From assembly GCA_014323675.1 (NCBI GenBank), contig JACONN010000002.1:62001-126000 (forward strand): DNA of 64,000 nucleotides. Direction: 5' to 3'. Below are positions 39,727 through 49,197 of this stretch, one piece after another; positions within the stretch are counted from its first letter, which is position 1; each line of letters begins with the position of its first letter. Position numbers and translations under genes: made by a program. A model generated the notes under the pieces. That model worked only from the letters and a program-made list of their open reading frames with translations, had not been told where the DNA came from and did no database searches. The stretch comes from Hormoscilla sp. GM7CHS1pb. GTDB taxonomy: Bacteria; Cyanobacteriota; Cyanobacteriia; Cyanobacteriales; Desertifilaceae.

Positions 39727-41482
39727 ATGCTCTTATTCCGCAATGTAAATTTAGTTTGGGCTTCAATTTTAGCAGAAACATTAAAGCGACTGGGATTGAA
39801 AACGGCGATCGCCTGTCCGGGTTCGCGCTCGACTCCCCTGACGGTAGCTTTTGCCCAAAACCCCCTTATCGAAGCTATTCCAGTGTTGGACGAACGTTCA
39901 GCGGCATTTTTTGCCCTAGGAATTGCCAAGGGAACGGGATTGCCAGTAGCATTGGTTTGTACTTCGGGAACGGCGGGTGCGAACTTTTATCCAGCAGCGA
40001 TCGAGGCGCGAGAAAGTCGAGTACCTCTATTGATTTTAACAGCCGATCGCCCTCCGGAACTGCGGAACTGCCATGCCGGACAGGCGATCGACCAAGTAAA
40101 ATTATATGGCAATTACCCGAACTGGCAAGCAGAGTTAGCATTGCCATCATTAGAAATGGAAATGTTAGCATATCTGCGACAAACAGTAATTCATGCCTGG
40201 GAATGTACCCTGTTTCCTACCCCTGGGGTAGTCCATCTGAATGTACCATTTCGCGACCCCCTCGCCCCCATCCCACAACCAGAAGCAGAAGCATTAAAAT
40301 CCGAGTTTTCCTCAGTAGAGTTCTTCACAGGAATAGCCAACATCGATCCAACTCTAAAGCCCGCCTGCGCGGGGCTTTGTTCCTGTAGCCCCACCCTTTA
40401 GGGTGGGGGTGGGGAGGGGCATAATTATTGCTGGGGTAGCGCAACCGAGGTGGGCGAAAGAGTATGTTTTGGCGATCGCCCATCTTGCGGAAGCATTAAA
40501 GTTCCCGGTATTAGCAGAAGGACTCTCACCTGTGAGGAACTACGCCCATCTGAATCCTAATATAATTTCCACCTACGACATCATTCTGAGAAATGAACAG
40601 TTAGCAGAAAAACTCGCCCCAGAAATTGTCATCCAGATTGGATATTTTCCCACTAGCAAGCAACTCCGGGCCTGGTTAACAGGGAAAAAGCCGCCAACTT
40701 GGGTCATAGACCCCAGTCATCACAACCTGGACCCCATTCATGGTCAAGCAATTCACCTACGCACATCCATAGAAAATCTTTGTGCTACAATTGAGTCAGG
40801 TCAGATGGAGACTTCCCCTTACCTGGAAGAATGGTCTGATGCGGAAAGGAAGGTGAGAGAGTCCTTAGACCCAACCCTGGCAGAGATAGATTATTTATTT
40901 GAAGGCAAAGCAGCATGGTTACTATCCCAGACCTTGCCCCCAGGAACGCCGATATTTATTGCCAACAGCATGCCAGTCAGGGATGTCGAATATTTCTGGA
41001 AACCAAACAACCTGGAAATCCAACCCTTCTTCAACCGGGGTGCCAATGGCATTGACGGCAGCTTATCTACCGCTTTGGGGATTGCCCATCGGCATCAACC
41101 CTGTGTTATGCTAACGGGAGACTTAGCCTTATTGCACGATAGCAATGGTTTTTTGCTCTCGAATAAACTTGTGGGACATTTGACCATAATCTTGATTAAT
41201 AATCGGGGAGGTGGTATATTTGAGATGCTGCCCATCTCCCAAGAAGATCCGCCCTTTGAAGAGTTCTTTGCTATGCCCCAGGAGATTGACTTTGCCCAGC
41301 TATGTCCTGCTTATAATGTAGAATATGAATTGATTGCAGGGTGGGAACAGCTGCAGGAAAGGTTAAATCCATTACCGGAAACAGGGAGGCGGGTGTTAGA
41401 GTTGCGGACTTCTAGAAAGGCAGATGCTAAGTGGCGTAAGGAGAATTTGGAGAAGTTGGCGGCGGAGATAGAGTACATGTAG
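39727..41482 (+). pseudogene. menD: MenD (SEPHCHC synthase), split by a repeat insertion
   Basis: MenD is the thiamine-diphosphate enzyme of the phylloquinone/menaquinone pathway that joins isochorismate and 2-oxoglutarate. The first part has [20 protein letters not shown] with the catalytic glutamate and ends in [16 protein letters not shown] with a stop at 40401. The second part, from about 40416, reads GIIIAGVAQPRWAKEYVLAI and carries FFNRGANGIDGSLSTALGIA and MLTGDLALLHDSNGFLLSN. Between them sits a GC-rich repeat that adds stops and changes the frame. A functional protein would need the repeat removed. A second menD elsewhere or a loss of function are both possible. Confidence 0.85.
40361..40415. 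repeat. Dispersed repeat inserted in menD
   Basis: The segment AAAGCCCGCCTGCGCGGGGC, followed by TTTGTTCCTGTAGCCCCACC and CTTTAGGGTGGGG, contains two hairpins. Close relatives lie at 15640-15664, 28772-28815, 61736-61770 and 61815-61842. The borders are approximate because the uninterrupted menD sequence is not known. Confidence 0.75.
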
Positions 41483-41827
41483 GAGAAGGGGCGATTCGTC
41501 TGCGAAGACGCTACGCGATCGGACGGGTGTATCTCACTTTTGCTATGTTACCACTTCCCTGTATCCTGGTCGATCGATGCCCCGGAAAACATCGAGCGAC
41601 CAGAAAACATCGAGGGACCAGCTCCGGGCCCTCTCCGCTACGAGCGAACGGAAGAATCAAAGTGTTCAGTCAGAATTCGGGTTAATCCCTTTTTGTCTAA
41701 CTACTTACCGATGCCAGTAGCGATCGCTCATAGACCGGTAGCCCATTTACCGATGGTGAGTCTAATGGCTGGCGCCACGCTGCGCGAATGGCTGGCGCCA
41801 CGCTGCGCGAACGGAACCCACCGGTGC
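41483..41827. repeat. Spacer with tandem GCGCAGCGTGGCGCC-type repeats
   Basis: Two identical 23-base copies, ATGGCTGGCGCCACGCTGCG plus CGA, stand head to tail at 41765-41810. Further left are a CGTCTGCGAAGACG palindrome and a solo GGGTGTATCTCACTTTTGC end near 41526 that resembles the mini-element ends at 57753. ACATCGAGCGACCAGAAA/ACATCGAGGGACCAG forms a short tandem near 41590. No gene is supported. Confidence 0.7.
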
Positions 41828-42292
41828 TTACTGAAGACTTTCTGCAACTAGCTTGAGGCGTTGCAGTTGGGCCTGCATGTCCCCTTGAGTCCAGCGAGAG
41901 GCAAAAGTATTGAAACCAAAGCGGATCAGGGGGTTGGGAATTTCAAAGGAAAATTGATTCAGCAGATGGGTTCCGACTTCTGCGGGTTGACATTCCCAGA
42001 GATCTTGTCCTCGGAAAAATCCGGAAAACCCCCAGACCACCTTGCCTGGCGATCGGCACAGCACCACAGTTTCTAAGGTAGGCTGCCACAGAGGAATCTG
42101 GATAATAAAGCGACCTACCGCACCGATGCTGGTATCCCAAATACCCTCATCTTCAGTAGTACCCACTGGCTCACACCGGAGCATGGGGTTAAGCCATCGG
42201 TGCATCAAATCTCGCTCTGTAATACAGCGCTCAACTACAGTAGCACTGGCCTGAATTTGGATTGATTGTTCAAAAACTTGACTAGATGACAT
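41828..42292 (-). CDS. SRPBCC (START-like) family protein
   Basis: The 154-residue protein (MSSSQVFEQSIQIQASATVV) has the pattern of polyketide cyclase/START-like proteins: ERCITERDLMHRWLNPMLRC, GRFIIQIPLWQPTLETVVLC, KVVWGFSGFFRGQDLWECQP and LLNQFSFEIPNPLIRFGFN. These proteins form a hydrophobic pocket, and the ligand is unknown. It appears monocistronic and is separated from the next gene by about 230 bases. Confidence 0.8.
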   Translation of the reverse strand: MSSSQVFEQSIQIQASATVVERCITERDLMHRWLNPMLRCEPVGTTEDEGIWDTSIGAVGRFIIQIPLWQPTLETVVLCRSPGKVVWGFSGFFRGQDLWECQPAEVGTHLLNQFSFEIPNPLIRFGFNTFASRWTQGDMQAQLQRLKLVAESLQ

Positions 42293-42520
42293 GGTTGGGA
42301 TATAGGTATGAAATGCTGCTGGGCGATACCAAAAAGCGGCTCTTACCGTAATATGGTAATGCCCGGTGGCCCCAGGTCAGGAGCCGGAAATTATCGCTAG
42401 TCACGCAAGTAAGCTCGCAAACAGTGCAGCTACTGACGATAAGTGAAGATAATTCTCAGTAATAGCTTCTATCTGGAGCAATTTTTGCATTGAGTACCGT
42501 TGTGAGGATAGAAAAAATCT

Positions 42521-44158
42521 ATGAATGAAATATGGCAAGGCATAACTCCATCAGTGGGGTTAGGCCAAATAATGGCAACAGAGCGGATTTCGGTGCCGCC
42601 GACTATGGCACAATTTCCCGCCCCTGACCTTTCCAGCTTGGTCCCGCGTCTGGTGGATATCGCCATTGCGGTGCTGATTTTGGTAGTCGGCTTTATAGTG
42701 GCTAAATTCTGGCAGGAGTGGCCAGAGGAATACTGAAAAGTACCAAGCTGGATAACAAGATCGCAGGATGGGTCGCGGGTCGTACCGATCAACCGTCAAC
42801 GCTACAGACTGAGAAATGGATCTCGGATCTGGTGTTCTGGTTGATCATGATCTTCGTGTTCGTGGCCTTTTTGGACGCCTTGAAGCTACAGGTGGTTTCT
42901 CAGCCCCTGAATAATTTCCTCAGTGAGATTCTGATATACATTCCCAGGATGGCCAGTGCAGGAATTTTGTTGGCGATCGCTTGGCTGCTAGCAACCATCG
43001 TCAAGATGGTGGTGACGCGGGCGCTGAATGCCTGGAATTTCGATCGGCAAGTCTGTTCTCAGACTGGTGGCAACCAGTTGGCGGTGAGTAACACCCTGGC
43101 AAATGCCCTGTACTGGTTCATATTCCTGCTATTTCTACCGTCCGTTCTCAACACTTTGCAGTTAGAGGGCACATTAGAACCGGTACAGGGGCTACTGGAT
43201 GAATTCCTCTCGATCCTGCCCGACATGGTGGCGGCGGGACTGATTGCTGCGGCAGGCTGGTTGGTAGCGACGGTGGTGCGTCGGATTGTTACCAATCTGT
43301 TACTGGCAACCAACGTAGACCAGTTGGGGTCGAGGTTTGGACTTTCTCCGAGCAGTGGCAGCCAAACCCTTTCCTGGCTGGTGGGTACGATCGTGTATGT
43401 TTTGATTTTGATTCCCATTGCGATCGCGGGCTTAAACACTGTCGGTATTGAGGCCATCTCTGCCCCAGCGGTAGCGATGCTAGAGGATATTCTCGGCATT
43501 ATCCCCCTACTGTTTGTGGCTGGGTTGATTGTGGCGATATCTTACGCGATCGGCAGGTTTGTCTCAGATTTAGTGACAAATATCCTCACTGGGTTTGGGT
43601 TCAACAATATCTTTTCTTGGTTAGGTTTGCAATCAGCACAGGCAAGTGAGACTCAGTCGTCACCCGATGGCGAACAGACTCTGCTGCAAAAGACCCAGAC
43701 CAAAACACCTTCAGAAATTGTGGGTACGATAGTGCTGGTGGCCATCATGCTGTTTGCCACAATTACGGCAACTGATATCCTGGGCTTAAATGCACTGACG
43801 TTGATTCTGGGGACGATTTTGCAGATAGCTGCCCAAGTTCTAGTAGGGGTAGTAGTGTTTGCCATTGGTCTGGGCTGGCGCTAACTTCGTCAAAAACCTA
43901 ATTATTAGTTCTGGCACTAGCCAAGGGAAGTTTTTAGGTCAGGCTGCTTACATTGCGATTATCATCTTGGTCGGCGCGATGGCACTGCAACGAATGGGAA
44001 TTGCTCCGGACATTGTTAATTTGGCTTTTGGTCTGCTGTTGGGTGCTATTGCTGTGGCGATCGCCCTGGCTTTTGGTCTGGGCGCGCGCGATATTGCTGG
44101 CTCGCAACTCAATGAATGGCTAGCAGCCTTCAAGGGAGATAAAACTCCTCGGTCTTAA
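42521..44158 (+). CDS. Mechanosensitive-channel-like (MscS superfamily) membrane protein, two frameshifts
   Basis: Three consecutive frames form one protein of about 545 residues with repeated membrane modules of the conserved TM-helix type: LVDIAIAVLILVVGFIVAK, YIPRMASAGILLAIAWLLAT, ILPDMVAAGLIAAAGWLVAT, IIPLLFVAGLIVAISYAIGR and MGIAPDIVNLAFGLLLGAIA. It lacks a clear MscS pore/beta domain. Adding an A at 42704-42706 gives VAKILAGVARGILKSTKLDN. The second break is at 43872-43882, around FAIGLG and ANFVKNLIISSG. The good conservation either side suggests sequence errors. It probably acts in osmotic or ion balance, but this is inferred. Confidence 0.8.
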
Positions 44159-44185
44159 TCGACAATTTTGCCCTTACCCCTTACT

Positions 44186-44217
44186 CCCTCTCCCAATTTG
44201 GAAGAGGGATTTTTTTA
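44186..44217 (+). terminator. Rho-independent terminator after the channel-like gene
   Basis: CCCTCTCC and GGAAGAGGG form a stem with one mismatch around an AATTT loop, followed directly by ATTTTTTT. It lies 28 bases after the stop codon. Confidence 0.75.
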
Positions 44218-44782
44218 TCAAACCAACGACTGAAACCCGCAAAAGTTTGAGGCGCTCGTAACTTGTACTTTGTTCAGAAGTATGTATGTAAGCTCCTACG
44301 GTTAGGCTGCGGGTTATTTCTATCATAGTATTTCATAACTCAAAGGGTTTCACGGCAAAATCTCCCAGAGTCACAGTAAAACTCTGCTGCTGTTTGCAGG
44401 CGACAAAGGCGATCGTCACCTCGCAGGCGACAGCAACTGTCAGCATGACGAGATTCCTTGCCAAAGGATAATCGCAAACATCATCTAAGCATTAAACAAG
44501 AGCCCGAGACAGGACGGCCAGAAGTTGTCAGATCTGTTAATGATTTGCTATCTTCTCAGAATCAGAGTTTTTTACCAGTCTCAAGTAGATGAGAATCTCG
44601 ATCGAGATCCGCTATCGGAGTTTATTGGAGCGGTTGAACATGGTTAAATCTACATGATAGAATAATAGCAGAAACCCGGTTTCTGGCCACAAACAGGCGA
44701 TCGCCCGGTGGAACCAGGGCCATCTGCACGAACTAGAGCAAAGTTGTTAGCATTTAAATATCTGTCAAAGGAGATAAACTGT
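44218..44782. other. Spacer before the HU-like gene
   Basis: The spacer contains an AGAAACCCGGTTTCTGG repeat near 44669 and several GCGATCGC-like sites. No gene is seen. AAAGGAG at 44768-44774 is a good ribosome-binding site for the next gene. Confidence 0.5.
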
Positions 44783-45473
44783 ATGGTTTTCCGCTATCAG
44801 ATTGTCAAAAAATCAGTGGGTAACTCCGCTTATACCACCAGACCGGACTTGGGTGCTCCTCTCACAGAGAGCGAGCTGATCGCAGAAGTAGAAGCTGCAA
44901 CCTCCATTACCAAAGGCGACCTCCAGAATACTTTTAGTACCGTGCGTCGCATCCTGCTCCAAACCGCCCGCAGCGGTCGCGGTTCGGAAACTCTGTTTAA
45001 TTTTTTCCGCATCTCTCTTGCCAGTGGCGGTTCTATTGAAGACCCGGAAGAAACTATTACTAAAGAAGAGATTCACCCCCGCATCGTCGTCTATATGGCA
45101 GCAACGGTCCAACGAGAGTTTAGCAAAAATCTGCCCATCAAACGCACTGGCATTGCTAGCAATCGACTTCCTCAGATCGATGTGGTGCGCAACATGGCCA
45201 CGGAAAATCTGGATGCTTATACCCTGGTAACGTCCTACGGGTGACGGGGAAGACCTGAAGATCGCCAAAAGCGACAGTGCTCAGGGGATCTTTTTGATCC
45301 CGGAAGGGGACAATCCCGAAACCCGCGTCGAACAGTACATTGACAATAGTCGCGGTACTCTCACGGCGCTGATCCCCGAAGATGTCAGCGGTCCTCAACA
45401 GTTGCTGGTCCGAGTCAAGTTTAGCGAAAACCTGCGGGAAACTATCTATCCCACGATTCTGACTCAGGAATAG
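44783..45473 (+). CDS. HU-like DNA-binding protein with C-terminal DUF4469-like domain (two one-base frameshifts)
   Basis: The first part begins MVFRYQIVKKSVGNSAYTTR and has the IHF/HU-like core of this family: LTESELIAEVEAATSITKGD, then TVRRILLQTARSGRGSETLF and FFRISLASGGS. It stops at 45244. Adding one C at 45222-45224 and one G at 45246-45249 gives AYTPGNVLRVTGEDLKIAKS. This continues QGIFLIPEGDNPETRVEQYI to FSENLRETIYPTILTQE. The C-terminal part is an Ig-like DUF4469-type domain. Related proteins occur mainly in Bacteroidetes, so transfer is possible. A DNA-binding or nucleoid role is inferred. Confidence 0.7.
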
Positions 45474-45867
45474 CCACTGGTTAATACTTGTTACCTGTTG
45501 CTCCTTTTGCTGGGAAGTATCTTTGGCTGCGGGGATCTGTTGCCAGTTATGCTAGCCCAGAAACCCTGGTTTTCCACAAAACCGGGTTTCTTCATGCATT
45601 CACCGCAAGCTGCTCGGTTATTGCGAGCAGTCGGCTCGGTTATTGCGAGCCGAGTAGCACCAAATTGATGCCAGCTCTTCCCGGGTCTGAGGGTCTCCCC
45701 GCCCGGATGACATGGCCTCCAGGCTAAAGATAAGCTCAGCTTATATGAAGTATAAGTAAAAATAAATTAACAGGGGGTTGACATTACACAATCAAGTTAG
45801 TTATGCTATTCAGGTAGGGAAACAACCGAATACCCAAGACACAAGCCAGCCACCGGTGGAAACAGAG
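45474..45867. other. Spacer before the LRR gene
   Basis: CTCGGTTATTGCGAGC occurs twice in tandem near 45614-45650. An AACCCTGGTTTTCCACAAAACCGGGTTTC hairpin sits near 45560-45588. No gene is seen. Confidence 0.55.
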
Positions 45868-45894
45868 CGGTAAAGAAACCAATAAGGAGAAAAG
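45868..45894 (+). promoter_or_regulatory. 27-base leader shared by the LRR and RTX genes
   Basis: CGGTAAAGAAACCAATAAGG followed by AGAAAAG occurs here and, identically, at 48104-48130. Each copy ends a few bases before an ATG and contains AAGGAG, a strong ribosome-binding site. The shared leader suggests that the two surface genes arose from, or were recombined onto, a common 5' region. Confidence 0.7.
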
Positions 45895-45896
45895 AC

Positions 45897-47921
45897 ATGT
45901 TGCTCAATCCAGTTGATTATGCAGCCCTTCAGGATCTCTCTGACAGCATTGATGGGGAGAATTGGAAGAAGAAGTGGGATACCAGCAGCCCAACGCCTCC
46001 CAAGGCCTCTGTTGTCAATACCTGGCCTGGGGTGACGGTAGAGTCTGGTCGGGTGACGGAAATAGCTCTGGACGACAACGACTTGAGCGGTCCTCTCCCC
46101 GACTCGTTAGGGAACCTCAGCAATTTGAAATTCCTCGATATGAGCTACAACGACCTGACGGGCACTATACCCGACTCGTTAGGGAACCTCAGCAATTTGA
46201 AAACACTCGATCTGGACCGCAACGACTTGAGCGGTTCTATACCCGACTCGTTAGGGAACCTCATAAATTTGAAAGAGCTCGAACTGTCCAGGAACTCCTT
46301 GAGCGGTTCTATACCCGACTCGTTAGGGAACCTCATAAATTTGAAAGAGCTCGATCTGTCCGTGAACTCCTTGAGCGGCACTATACCCGACTCGTTAGGT
46401 TCCCTCAGCAATTTGAGAACTTTAAGCTTGGCAAACCCGCCGTATCTGGAAACTGAGATTCCCGACGTCAATGCCAATCTTGGGGAGAACTTCAACCTGG
46501 ATGTAAGCGCTCACGTAGGCGACATCAACGACGATATTGCTAGTTACGGCGCCTTGGGTTTGCCAGACGGTTTAACCATTGACTCCACTACTGGGGCGAT
46601 ATCAGGCACCCCTACTAAGTCGGGCAGTTCTACCGTGACGGTAACGGTATCGGATTCCTGGAGCAGTGTAGAAGATGAATTTACTATTGCGGTATTGCCT
46701 CCCAACAGTCCGCCTGTAGCTATGGACGACAGCGCCACTACTCTGGAACAAACAGCAGTCACGCTGGACGTTCTCGCCAACGACTCCGACCCCGATGGCA
46801 ACCCCATCCAACTCGTAGGTTATGAAGCTGCTACCAACGGCACCGTTACCCATGGCACTCCAGACTCCCCGGGTAAAGACCTGCTAATTTACACCCCCAA
46901 TTCAGGTTTCACGGGAAATGACAGCATCACCTATACTATATCTGATGGTAATGCTGCTTTCGACACTGCGGAGGTGAATATAACAGTAAATTCTGCCCCT
47001 GAAGAAGTCACTCAACTGAAGATCACTCCTTCAGAACTGACCAAAGCAGTAGAACCAAACACAAGCGTCAGCTTTGATGTCAACTACTCTACTGAACCTG
47101 CGGAAACTCCCACCACAGGAATAGTCTTTCAAATGCATTGGGACAGTTCTCAAGTAGCATTCGATCCAGTCACTGGTCTGACCGAGCATTTTCCTTTGGG
47201 CGCACAACCTATAAGTGCAGTCTTGGACGATCCGATTACCAACGGGGGTTTGGACGGCGACCCGAACACAGACAAATACATCCTGCAAGCTTGGGTAGAT
47301 GCTAACGGAAATTGGCCCAACAATCCTAATCCTACCCTTTACACGGCCAACTTCACAGCGCTACCAGGGTTTTCAGGGACACAGATCAACTTTGGTGCCA
47401 ACTCAGATGACCTGCCTGCAAATAGCAACTTTGTCCCCAGTTCCATTGCATTAACCTCGCGTGCTCCATCACCGACATTGGACATTGATGGGAATGGAGT
47501 TATAGATGCGTTAACTGACGGCCTTGTGGCCATACGTTATCTCTTCGGGTTCAGGGGAGAGACTTTGACTAAAGATGTTGTAGGCGAAGGTGCCACCAGC
47601 GATACATCAGAAATTGTTACCTACTTGGACGAAGTGGGGGACATGATGTTAGATATAGATGGCAATGGCACGGCAGGAGCGTTAACTGATGGCATTTTAT
47701 TCCTGCGCCATGCTCTCGGATTCTCTGATCAGGCTTTGATCCAGGGTGCAATAAGCGAAGGTGCCACCCGTACTACGGCGACGGCAATTAATGAGCACAT
47801 GCAATCCTTCTCAGGTGTAGTAAGCGAAGGTGCCACTGATCCGGGAATTCTAGATCCATTCTCTGACACGCAATCCAACGACTCCTTCTACGACTCCTTC
47901 TACTCCTTCGAAGTGCTGTAA
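45897..47921 (+). CDS. Multidomain surface protein: plant-type LRRs, Ig/cadherin-like, cohesin-like and dockerin-like modules
   Basis: The 674-residue protein has a plant-like LRR cap (ENWKKKWDTSSPTPP and WPGVTVESGRVTEIALDDN). About six 24-residue repeats of the type PDSLGNLSNLKTLDLDRNDL SGSI follow (residues 55-195). Next are a putative Ig domain (LPDGLTIDSTTGAISGTPTK), a cadherin-like domain (PPVAMDDSATTLEQTAVTLD), and a cohesin-like region of about 140 residues. Two dockerin/EF-hand-like repeats end the protein: LDIDGNGVIDALTDGLVAIR and LDIDGNGTAGALTDGILFLR, interspersed with three EGAT motifs. No signal peptide is visible at MLLNPVDYAALQDLSDS, so export may be by another route or the start may be wrong. 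It probably binds calcium and mediates adhesion. Confidence 0.85.
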   Translation: MLLNPVDYAALQDLSDSIDGENWKKKWDTSSPTPPKASVVNTWPGVTVESGRVTEIALDDNDLSGPLPDSLGNLSNLKFLDMSYNDLTGTIPDSLGNLSNLKTLDLDRNDLSGSIPDSLGNLINLKELELSRNSLSGSIPDSLGNLINLKELDLSVNSLSGTIPDSLGSLSNLRTLSLANPPYLETEIPDVNANLGENFNLDVSAHVGDINDDIASYGALGLPDGLTIDSTTGAISGTPTKSGSSTVTVTVSDSWSSVEDEFTIAVLPPNSPPVAMDDSATTLEQTAVTLDVLANDSDPDGNPIQLVGYEAATNGTVTHGTPDSPGKDLLIYTPNSGFTGNDSITYTISDGNAAFDTAEVNITVNSAPEEVTQLKITPSELTKAVEPNTSVSFDVNYSTEPAETPTTGIVFQMHWDSSQVAFDPVTGLTEHFPLGAQPISAVLDDPITNGGLDGDPNTDKYILQAWVDANGNWPNNPNPTLYTANFTALPGFSGTQINFGANSDDLPANSNFVPSSIALTSRAPSPTLDIDGNGVIDALTDGLVAIRYLFGFRGETLTKDVVGEGATSDTSEIVTYLDEVGDMMLDIDGNGTAGALTDGILFLRHALGFSDQALIQGAISEGATRTTATAINEHMQSFSGVVSEGATDPGILDPFSDTQSNDSFYDSFYSFEVL

Positions 47922-48135
47922 AACCTTATTCCTCTCCTTCCCGGGCTCCGCCTGGGAAGGCATATTGGAGGAGGCCTAGGAGCTCTGTTAGCGTCCCTGT
48001 TTGTTAGGGACGGGAATTAATGGAAACATCATATTTTTGTCTGTCATTCCAATTCTGGTTGTTCAGCTAATTATTTCCGTCAGCTGAACTGGTCAGATCT
48101 GATCGGTAAAGAAACCAATAAGGAGAAAAGAAATG

Positions 48136-48255
48136 GGGTGCATCCCACTTTCGCAAGGGCGAAGCATTCGGAGAGTCCATCTGTAAACTTATATCATAAT
48201 TTGTCGCCCGAATGCTTCGCCCCTACAGCTATCTTTGCAAATCTGGGATGCACCC
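48136..48255. mobile_element. 120-bp MITE-like element
   Basis: GGGTGCATCCCA (48136-48147) and TGGGATGCACCC (48244-48255) are perfect 12-bp terminal inverted repeats. Inside, AGGGCGAAGCATTCGG pairs with CCGAATGCTTCGCCCCT. It starts directly after an ATG preceded by the leader shared with the LRR gene, so it seems to have inserted at the start of the RTX gene. A relative lies at 57753-57897. Confidence 0.8.
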
Positions 48256-49053
48256 GGCAACTTTAACTCCATCACCCCCATCACCCTGCCGGAGAATTTC
48301 GCCCGAATAGGCGACGAGACCAATTTGTATGTAGAAGATTTGGATAGTGATGGTAAGGATGAGATTCTGGTTCAAGAAAAACAAAGGGATCGGTCCCCCA
48401 CCAGTCGGGTATTGTCCTGGAATGATGAGCAAAATTTCACCGAATATCCGCTCCCTGAAGTGCTTCAAGTTGACGGTCAAAACATGCAACTGTATATTGC
48501 CGATTATAATGGCAATGGGCAAAACGATAATATTCTGGTTCAGGATTCTGAAAACGATTCAGCGCTGCTATACAGCCTTTTCCTGGGGAACAATGACTAC
48601 CGTCAAGGGGGAGCAGGAGACGATACCCTCACAGGGGGTAATGGAGACGACGGGCTTTACGGACACGGGGGCAACGATAGCCTCACCGGGGACAGCGGCA
48701 ATGATACCCTAGATGGGGGCAGCGGTCGTGATTTCCTCCATGGCGGAACTGGAAACGATATCCTCAGTGGGGGTGACGAACATGATTGGCTTTACGGCAA
48801 TGAGGGCAGTGATACTTTTGTCTTGGTCTCCTGGGGCGCGGATGGGGATTTATGGGATGTTATCGGCGACTTTGAGGATGGCAAGGACTTAATCCGGTTA
48901 GAAGGAGGCGTGAGAGACTTGAGTTTTGCTGATTTAGAAATTATCTCTGACGGCGGTGATACTTTGATCAGGTCTTCTGAGGAAGAGTGGAAAATATTGG
49001 CATTTTTGTGGGGAGTTGGTCCTGGGCAAATTGATGCTTCTGATTTTATTTAG
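48235..49053 (+). CDS. RTX-type calcium-binding protein, 5' end disrupted by a MITE
   Basis: The frame opens inside the right end of the MITE-like element (QIWDAPGNFNSITPI). It has an FG-GAP/VCBS-like part (VEDLDSDGKDEILVQEK, ADYNGNGQNDNILVQD). RTX nonapeptides follow: GGAGDDTLTGGNGDDGLYG, GGNDSLTGDSGNDTLDGG, GGTGNDILSGG. The C-terminal domain ends GQIDASDFI. RTX repeats fold into calcium-binding beta-rolls on secreted proteins. The true N terminus is probably the ATG at 48133, followed by the inserted element. What was lost cannot be judged. Confidence 0.8.
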   Translation: MQIWDAPGNFNSITPITLPENFARIGDETNLYVEDLDSDGKDEILVQEKQRDRSPTSRVLSWNDEQNFTEYPLPEVLQVDGQNMQLYIADYNGNGQNDNILVQDSENDSALLYSLFLGNNDYRQGGAGDDTLTGGNGDDGLYGHGGNDSLTGDSGNDTLDGGSGRDFLHGGTGNDILSGGDEHDWLYGNEGSDTFVLVSWGADGDLWDVIGDFEDGKDLIRLEGGVRDLSFADLEIISDGGDTLIRSSEEEWKILAFLWGVGPGQIDASDFI

Positions 49054-49197
49054 TTACGGTAACGCCATTGTTCTCCCTGGGGGGGCTCCTTGACCGCTGG
49101 TGTAGGGAACATGAGCTCCGCCGCCCCCGGTTGAAACCGACTTTAGCTATTAGCCTCTGGTTTGAACCAGAGGCGGGCTGACAGCGAAGTGAATAGC

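Noticed and set aside
41540-41851. 103-residue plus-strand frame
   Set aside because: It consists largely of dispersed repeats, including two tandem 23-bp copies.
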